DNA from: Aselliscus stoliczkanus
Taxonomy: Eukaryota > Chordata > Mammalia > Chiroptera > Hipposideridae
Assembly: GCA_033961575.1 (NCBI GenBank)
Contig: CM066735.1
Span: 34,925,501-34,989,500 of the forward strand
Direction: 5' to 3'
DNA: 64,000 bases
In this document: positions 56,506 through 64,000 of the stretch, piece after piece
How positions within the stretch are numbered: position 1 is the first letter of the stretch
Layout: each line of letters begins with the position of its first letter
Translations under genes and position numbers: made by a program
The notes under the pieces: model-generated
Database searches by the model: none
What the model was told of the DNA's origin: nothing
The model's input: the letters and a program-made list of their open reading frames with translations, nothing else

Positions 56506-57599
56506 AAACCTGATTGTTTCAATTGTATTATAATACATTTGTAAATTGTGACCCTTTATTCATGTTTGTGTTTTATATCTTTGCTGGCCAACTCTGACAG
56601 GCACTGTAGGTTGGCCACCTTACCTTAATTTTCCATTTTTCTTGATTCTTAAGCTCAAGCTAAAGATATATGAAAGAAAGATATATGTTATCTGTTCCTA
56701 AACCTTGGACATTGCCTCTCCACATTGACTTTAGATGCCTTTTGATACAGCACTACTCTTTGATAGTTATGTGGCCTGATGAGATGTTCTAGATTTACCT
56801 TATATTTTCTGCCCAAGATACTAGCTTTTAAGGACATAGAGGATAACAGAATTAGAATTTCATATCATTAATCACTATTCTCATTTAACTATACAAATAC
56901 TACTACAATAATTTATTTAAAAAAGAATATATATTTGTTCACATACACTCCTCATTTCACCCCATTTTTAAATAGTCATATATCTATATGATCAGAACAT
57001 ATAGACTATACATAACCCTCATTTAATTTTGGTACTAAATGCAAATTTTTATATACTGTTTACAATGAGTCTTTATGTCAGTGTCTGCCTAGTCATGTTC
57101 TTTGTCTGAAATCTAAGCTCGACTAAAATCCTTTTCCCAATTGTCTGTAGCTTATATGATTGGAAACCAGTTTAACTTAATAAAATCCTTGGTTTATATT
57201 TTCATTTCTTGCAACCCTAAACAGTTTGTTTTGCATAACACATTTCTATTGAAAACTCTGATAAAAATTGCACTCTGGTTGTTTTTGGTTTTCATTTCAT
57301 AAGAATGATTTGATGTTTTCACTTGGATATTTAAATGATGTCTCTCTTGCTCTTTTCCCTTCTTTCTTCCCTGCCTCCCTTTCGCTCTCCTGACCCTTGT
57401 CCTCTTCTTTCTCCTCTTCCTCCAGACTTTTTTTTTAAAGTTTGTGTGTGTTGAGGAAGGAGTTGTTGTTTTGAAAATTATTTTTTAATGAGTTGCAAGG
57501 TACCTGTGGGCCACTTATACAATAATCCTCTGAGGCCAGACTGATGATAAGAGTTGTTGCTCTAGAACTAGTCTTGATAGTGTCACTGGGAGGAAACTA
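56506..57599. other. Unassigned AT-rich sequence
   Basis: No gene or clear repeat is recognised. A CT-rich tract (CTTTCGCTCTCC, CTCCTCTTCC) lies at 57340-57425. Confidence 0.4.
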
Positions 57600-59460
57600 T
57601 TCTGGAAGAGTGGAGAGTAAGTGGTGGCATTAAATGCTCAGAAGCAAGTTGGATTTACTAACCTCCATGGATCTGAGATAATTTATAAACCATGGTGTTC
57701 CTCGGATATAGTAAATTGGCATCCCATGGCAATGTTGATTTATAAAACAAAGGCATCAAGAGATAGTTTACAAAATACTGATGCCAGTTTCTCTACTGGA
57801 AACTCATACTCTCTCAGATAATTTCTAGATCTAACTGGTTCTCAAACCTGGAACTCACTGATTGAAAGGGAGGCCTACTTCGCTTGAGAAAGAGCCTATC
57901 AATGTCATCACAAGTGTTAAAAGTAAATATCAGCCCAAGTCTTCCCCAAAGGGACCTGAAATTTTTCTCGAAGTTACTAACTACACTTGAGAAAATACAG
58001 ACACAAAACACCATCATGGCCCCTCTCCACTTAGTATGGAGATGTAAAAAGGCCAGATGATAAATGGCATGCTGTTACAAGTACATCTCCTGGGTGTCTT
58101 ATGATTCTGCGGACCAAACTTTTCATTATTTCTTGAGTCTACAAGTGTACAATTGAGATTAATATAATTAATAGTCGAAAGAACTATCACAATAGTTTTC
58201 TGGTCCAGGAAATGGAAATCATTATAGAAAGAAATGCCCGATCAAAGTGTCTGAAACAAACATCCCCCCCCACCACTTAGAAAAGATAGTAAATTAGAAT
58301 CAATGTCATGTCCCATGTGGAACATCAGAGATTAGTTTCTTAAAGGATTCAGTGTTACCAGTCCTCATCACATTTTTATTTAATTCACAAAAAGAACCAC
58401 AGCAAAAAAACAAATATATACTAACAGAAGACAGTGGACTGCCTAAACATAAAGAAGTGGTAATTCCAAAGATAGTTGCTGTGGTGGGTGCAATATCTTT
58501 ATTAGAAAAGGTTTAATCAGCTCTGGAAATTCGTATACAGTTAATGACCTCACAACATGCTCTTTTCAATCTCTATTAGGAAAGAAGAACTGAACCAGTA
58601 CACATTTAGTGTCTTGCCTCAGAGCTATAATAGCTTTCCTTTCAATTTTAAAATAGATCTAAAGGAAATTTGGTCACCTTGATATCCCTTAGATCAGAGT
58701 AGTTAACTCTATTGACGAATCACATCAAGGGGACCTGACAAAGAGGCATTAGCAAGTACTTTCACTTCCCTGGTAAGATTCATGTGCAATGAAGAGTAGA
58801 AAACAAATCTCACCATGATTCAGACCGGTCACATTGTTGAATCTTTACAGGCTCCAATTATCTGGAGATCCGGGACATTCCTACAATGGAAAGACAAATG
58901 ATTACATTTTACCTATCCAACCACTAATAAAAGGAGCAGTGTTCTGTGGGCCTTTTTGGATTTTGGAGTAGAATATAGCTCTTTTTGTAATACAGCTTCA
59001 ACCTATTTATTAGATAATTCAAGGTTGGCAATTTTCTGTGAACAAGACAATGCTCAGCAGCTGGTCCAGAGTCTGGTACAAGCAGTTCTTGAGCTCACTT
59101 TATGTGACAGACCCAAAAATACCTGAGGTCAATCAGAATATTGTATGGAGTTTCTGGAAACAATAATAGAGGAATAGCAGTGAAGACTCCTCCAGTTCTG
59201 GAGAAAGTTTGTGATTTACATAGCAGAAAACCAGCAGCAGCCAGCAGTTTTTGACATGCCTCTATGTTCCAGGAGAGATTGAGCTCCTGACTGCAGGACA
59301 GGGAAGGACAGTGGGATCAAGGCTGACCCTTGTGAACTCAGTATGTCAGACGTGACAAATTCTAAGTTTGGGCAGTGAAACAGCAATCCATTTTATCATG
59401 GGAATGGGACCTTTGCAATGGAGCCTAACCAAATGTCATATACAAGTAAGTGATAGAAAT
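57600..59460 (+). mobile_element. Possible heavily decayed endogenous retrovirus internal region
   Basis: The composition is more balanced than the flanks, and coding-like phrases survive in all three plus frames between stops. At about 58940-59180 the order of tryptophan-, proline- and glutamine-bearing motifs recalls the ERVL-type pol region after reverse transcriptase. There are many stops and shifts, no intact frame beyond 70 residues, and no flanking LTR pair. It cannot encode a functional protein. The assignment rests on eye inspection only. Confidence 0.35.
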
Positions 59461-59502
59461 CATTTTGTGTGTCTCTGTCTTCTCACTTTTGTTGACTAGA
59501 TA

Positions 59503-59583
59503 TTGAGTTGTTGGAAAAGTCATGATGCATTTTTGTAACAAAAAAACATAGAAAAATATGTCATGACTTTTCCAACAGCCCAA
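59503..59583. mobile_element. 81-bp mariner-type MITE (copy 3)
   Basis: TTGAGTTGTTGGAAAAGTCA and the inverted right end TGACTTTTCCAACAGCCCAA are flanked by TA at 59501-59502 and 59584-59585. It is the same family as 10778-10859 and 35189-35267. Confidence 0.88.
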
Positions 59584-59585
59584 TA

Positions 59586-61984
59586 AATCACCTGTGAAGG
59601 CTCACCGTGGAATGGCAGCTATTCATACTGTAACCTCCACCCTTCATTCTAGCTCTGAAAGCAAATCTGAGGAATTTCTTTTGTTCTTTTCTTATGTACT
59701 TACTTGAAAGTAGGAAGGTAGGTTCTCAGAGTTCCTTTCTCTGGAACCTGAAGCTGGGCTCAATTGGACCTGGGTTTGGGGAGGGGGATAAGTCTGGAAT
59801 TACTATGTTAAAGCTAACAAATAAAGGAATATGATGGAGTATAAGGGGTAATCAATATGGTGGCCCATGGAGTTAATAAAGGAAAATAATATGGTGGTCT
59901 TTATTTCCATTTTTCTTTCCTTTAATCTTGCCACTGTTCTATTGTCACCAATTGGATGTTGACTCTTCTTAGGGATTGTGAATATTAGGCAGAAGAGTTG
60001 TTTTGCACTGAGGACATAAGTACTTTTTATAATATTGATTGTGTGGGAGAAAGTATTTCTGTGCTCAAACAAATTGATAAATTGAATCAACAAGAACTCT
60101 TGGTATACAACTCATTCACAACCTGAGGACTGCATATATTAAAGGGAAGTTATTTGACAATATTTTTCAGTATTGTGTCTCAGAAACACCTGTATTTCAT
60201 GAAAAAGCAAAGAAAATATATTCTTTTTGAAAAGATATTTTCATAATATACATTACAGAATCTGTTGGATTTACTTCAGATAAATTATTAATCTCTTTTC
60301 TTGTGCAATACTAAGATTTTAAAGTAATGGCTACATTTTGTTTCATCTCCATAATGTAACTTTTAAAATATTTCAGGGTATGCTTTTTGAAATTTATTTT
60401 AGCATTTAAGAGTCAGCAATAATAGAAACTCAGGAAATTACTGAACTTTTTAAATATAATAAATCATTTTAATAAACCATCCATTCTTTTGCAGTTACAA
60501 GTTTACTATCTTGTAACAAAAATATACTTTAAAAAATGTTACCTACACTATCACTGGAATTTCACAAGATCTCAAGTGTCTGAGGATTACATTAACAAAA
60601 TTACTATGAAACCCATGGGCATTTACCCATGCCTTCTCATGGAGATCCTTCAGATTCTTTATCTTTCCCCAGAAAAGTTTCTTTATTCTTCTTGTTCAAG
60701 AACTTTTTGGAGGCCCCAGGAGGTGTCCCATTTATCTTTTACAAGTACAGTTTTTTCTTCTAAGTGCTATTCTGCTACCTCCCTACCAGTTTCACCATCC
60801 TGCAGCAGGCATGGCACAGTTCAACATGGCAGAAGTGAAGCCATTCTGAGTAATTTTGTCCCTGTCCACATATCCACTCAGACTCTATTGATGCTGCATT
60901 AGGAAGTGCATACTTTGACAGGTGCTGACACTGTTCTGAGTACCTTGGTGTCTCTGCCGCTGTGGTGGCTATTGTCCACCGTATACCCTGAGACATGTAT
61001 TGAGGTGGGAGTGGTTCCAAGGCTGCTTCCCTCTACCACCAGCCAAGTGCAGGGGAGTGCGGCTCTTTTTTTGGTGAAGCGTTCTCTTAGACTTAGAGAC
61101 TTTCACAAGAAGTATTGTACTTAGTATACCTTGCCTGAAAGAGTGTTAGGCAGACAATCTTTGCTGTATTATTTTGTTTTATTTTACTTTATCATCTACC
61201 TAGTTTTTACAGCTCTCAAGCATGAATCTATTAGGAATGATGCTATAATACAAACCTCAGCTATCTTCTCTGACAAGTAAGACTTCCTCTGATCGTTCTC
61301 TTAATGCAAAAGGCTTTGGGTAGAAGCCGATCAAAACACATCTTCAAATTCTACTTGGAATCATTCAGCACATGCTCAAAATCTCCACCATAATTAGAAT
61401 CAATGTGCAGAAAGAATGCCATGTTATAAAGTTGTCTTATTTCTAAGTTCTTGTGATAACAGTAGTGAATTGAAATGCCCTATTCCAAAAAAGACAATAT
61501 TGATTAAGAAAGAAAAAGACATAAGGTAATATGATACAGAACATACCACACAAAAATAAATCAGAAGCTTGTGTATCTTATAATGCAATTTATTTCACAG
61601 AAATAGATCTTGGAAATCAAATGAGGACTGTTTTATCTATTGTTCATTTGCTACCATGAAAACCTTAAATGAATTGAAACTAGGAACTTGTAAGTTATAC
61701 AAATTATGAAATATAGTGTAATGATTGTAACAATTTATTCATTGATCATTGCACTCACAATCAGCATTTTTAAAGCATATAAATTCCCTTAAAATAGAAA
61801 CTATTAAAGTACCATGCTTTAATGCAAAATAAACAAAAAATATTAATTACTAAGAAGTCTTTCTCGATGTGCAGATGACAATAATTAAAAATCAATAAAT
61901 CTAACCTCAGGATTTTTATCCCAACAGCAGTTACAAAAATAGTATCAACTGAAGTATTTTAGAAACTCCATGACTTAGGTCACT
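59586..61984. other. Unassigned sequence including a 137-residue frame
   Basis: The plus frame at 60489-60902 is 137 residues and overlaps an 81-residue minus frame at 60775-61020. The area 60700-61080 is less AT-rich. I see no domain, signal peptide or splice context, and no family match. It may be an old repeat. Downstream sequence is AT-rich and unrecognised. Confidence 0.35.
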
Positions 61985-62720
61985 ACCTGGGGTTAGGTCA
62001 AATTTTACAAGGTAAGAACACATTCCTCCACAAGACTTTCCTCACATCAGGTAGCAGGTGAAATCTTGGGGATTCTGAAGCATCCACACCCCTGACCAGC
62101 TGGCTACACATTCAAAATTTCCTGCTATAATGTCATGTTCAATAATTCACTAGAATGACTGACAGTATTCTCTCAGGGCACTATACTTACAAATAGTTTT
62201 ATTAGAGCAACATTACACAAATCAGAAACAGCCAAAAGAAGAGATGCATAGGGCAAAGGTTCCAACATGCAGCTTCCATCTCCTCAATAACCTCACTCTC
62301 CTCTCATTTAAATATGTAGCAATAGGCACAGAATCTTGTTCATTAGTGAAGTTATCTGAGCTTTGGTATCTAGATATTTTTATTGAGGTTTTGTTATGTA
62401 GACATGACTGATTAAATCATTGACCGTGTGATTAAACTCAATCCGTATCGCCCTTCCTTTCCTTGAAGTGGAGCTAGTGTCAAGATGCTCAAAGTCCCAA
62501 CCTTCTAATCACAAGGTTGGTCCCTCAGGCATGGCCAGCCCCTGTCTTGAGTCAACTCATTAACAGAAATTATCAGGGGGCCACTGTGAGTCACCTATTA
62601 AGATAAACAATTAGAGAACACCATGCATAACAAACACTTCTAACATTTGGGAAATCCCAAAGATTAGAAGCTCCCTCCCTGGAACTGGAAACAAAGGCCA
62701 GAAGAAAAATCTGTCCATGC
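61985..62720 (-). mobile_element. Old ERVL-type LTR, antisense
   Basis: In reverse complement it shows GGGAATTTCCC-like AATCTTTGGGATTTCCCAAA near its start, TTAGAAGGTTGGGACTTTGA, CAATGATTTAATCAGTCATG and then TTGCTCTAATAAAACTATTT, which holds the LTR polyadenylation signal (about 62198-62205 in the window). The order matches a widespread mammalian ERVL-related LTR. There are no viral genes. The family name is uncertain. Confidence 0.65.
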
Positions 62721-62916
62721 CATCTATTTCTTTCCTTTAGCCTTTCTTTTTCAAATTTATTTGTGTCAGCAATTTTGAAGTACCTCTTGCTCTATAGTAA
62801 ATTACTTTATTCATGTAGAATTTATTAAATTTTTATATTAAACTACCTCAGACATCCTTTTTGATCTCTTCATTACCATTTTTATTATCTCATTCCTATC
62901 AAACCAATTGAGCTAC
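62721..62916. other. Short unassigned gap between LTRs
   Basis: AT-rich sequence ending in AGCTAC, the left copy of the next element's target duplication. Confidence 0.5.
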
Positions 62917-63592
62917 TGTCGCATCCCACACGACAGGGTAGGTAGGAGTGGAGAAGGGAGGATGAAAGGTTAAGAAAGAGAGAGATACACACAAAATAGG
63001 AGAGAAAACAATTCAGGCCATGGGACCCCAACCTTGTGGACTGGAGCCCCGAATCAGGCCTGACTGCTCCTTTTCTTATCTTACACATAAGCAAGGGTCA
63101 ATATAGGGTCAATGTAGCTTCCGAAGTCTCTATGTCTCACACCCGAAAACATAGCCCAAGGCCAAATCACCCACACCTGCAAGCTGCCATTACCGGAGGT
63201 CCCATGAGGTTATTGTCATGCACCTCTTAAGAGACAGAACCTCCTCTGCAAGGCTTACTGATAAGAATGCACAGAGGACAGATATTATCATATCAATAGG
63301 CCATTCCACACGCAGGCTGCCAGACCCTGAAGCAAGTGGTTCATGCCCTATTTCTGTCAACTACTGATTCCTCCTGTTGGTACCCACTGGTACCCACTGG
63401 TGCCCATGGGCACCCACGCGACCATGTCTGGCTTCAGTTGCTCCTCCCTTGAGGGAGCTTATCTGTCATTGACTAACCAGCTCTCCTTTGAGGCCAAATA
63501 GGGATATATACAGTAAGCATAATATTGAAATAATGATTTGTCTTTATGGAGAGGTGCAGACAGGGGGCAGACAGGCAGGCTATCATGTGACA
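62917..63592 (-). mobile_element. Solo LTR, antisense, with near-identical 6-bp target duplication
   Basis: A 676-bp unit starts (in reverse) TGTCACATGATAGCCTGCCT and ends GTGTGGGATGCGACA, so it has TG...CA termini with 8-bp near-perfect inverted ends (TGTCACAT and ATGCGACA). AGCTAC at 62911-62916 and AGCTAT at 63593-63598 are a 6-bp target duplication with one transition; six bases fit class II (beta-like) retroviruses. No internal genes remain. A small array of GGTACCCACT units lies at 63380-63415. Frames at 62885-63094 and 63036-63230 are LTR sequence. Confidence 0.8.
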
Positions 63593-63639
63593 AGCTATCA
63601 TATTATAAATTGGTAGTTTCCTAGAAGAAAACATGTTCA

Positions 63640-64000
63640 TCATTTATACAACAAGATACATGCAAAGAAAATTATACCAGGATACATCTTAACTACACTA
63701 TTGAAAACTAATGACAAAAATAATATCTTAAAAACTGTTAGGGAGGAATTATACATTATATGCATGAAAAAAAAAATTCAAATGAAATCCGATTTCTCAT
63801 CTGAAACTATGGAGGCCAGAAAGATGTGACACATTATTTGTTCACAAGCTGAAATGAAGGAATTGTCCACCATGAATTCTACATCTGGTGAAATTATCTT
63901 TTAGTAGTGAAAGATGAAAAACATTCTCATACAAAGGAAAATTGAGAGAATTTGTGACTAGCAGAACTACCCTTAGAAAACTAGCTAAAAGAAACTCTTC
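63640..64000 (+). mobile_element. Old LINE-1 fragment, continues past the window
   Basis: GAAACTATGGAGGCCAGAAA, GTCCACCATGAATTCTACAT, CATTCTCATACAAAGGAAAA and GCAGAACTACCCTTAGAAAA are ordered landmarks of an older mammalian L1. There is no intact frame. The element is cut by the right edge. Confidence 0.7.

Noticed and set aside
63380..63415. GGTACCCACT repeats as a possible minisatellite
   Set aside because: Only about three units inside a solo LTR; too short to stand alone.
1..64000. A previously undescribed multi-gene system
   Set aside because: No host protein-coding gene could be supported anywhere in the window; the structure is explained by transposons, microsatellites and unique non-coding DNA.

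Overview
The window is mammalian nuclear DNA from a non-coding, AT-rich region. No protein-coding host gene, exon series, rRNA, tRNA gene or CRISPR could be supported. The open reading frames are short and are explained by transposon remnants, microsatellites, LTRs or chance. The organism is most probably a bat. Recurrent tRNA-derived SINEs begin GGGCCGGCCGAGTGGC and carry RNA polymerase III A and B boxes, and there is an unusual density of Tc1/mariner-type elements (two DD34D transposase remnants and several TA-flanked short inverted-repeat elements). A horseshoe-bat-like lineage is a guess from SINE style. Ancient L2, MIR and L1M fragments fit any placental mammal. The window is either a gene desert or the inside of a large intron.

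Layout. 0-9.6 kb: AT-rich unique DNA, an antisense L2, L1 3' ends (one possibly twin-primed), and two copies of a long-inverted-repeat element next to microsatellites. 9.6-16.7 kb: a possible processed retrocopy, a long SINE with a perfect 10-bp target duplication, an 82-bp mariner MITE, and a rearranged 660-bp mariner with a smaller relative 600 bp away. 16.7-25.4 kb: a CpG-bearing segment with NRF1- and YY1-like motifs, an old L1 split by a SINE and a younger L1, a trimeric tRNA SINE, and an antisense L2 split by a terminal-inverted-repeat element. 25.4-34.5 kb: mostly unique DNA with a 1.2-kb sense L2 and a block that looks like a conserved non-coding element. 34.5-35.5 kb: an L1M 3' end interrupted by two MITEs, a SINE and a GT repeat. 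35.5-47 kb: unique DNA, a hAT-like remnant, GGAA and TATC repeats, a poly-A-only insertion with target duplication, a long SINE, and another MITE copy. 47.1-49 kb: a fold-back mariner and an L1 split by a SINE. 49-57 kb: unique DNA, then an LTR split by a SINE. 57-64 kb: a degraded endogenous retrovirus-like tract, a third 80-bp mariner MITE, an old LTR, a well-delimited solo LTR, and the start of an L1 that runs off the window.

No genes act together here. What the window records is a history of nested insertions: L2 and MIR first, then L1M, ERV-type LTRs and hAT, then mariner MITEs and lineage-specific SINEs. No new functional system was found. The most distinctive structures are the two rearranged mariners, the trimeric SINE, the tail-only insertion and the small TA-flanked element families. 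All family assignments were made by eye from remembered consensus features, not by database search.
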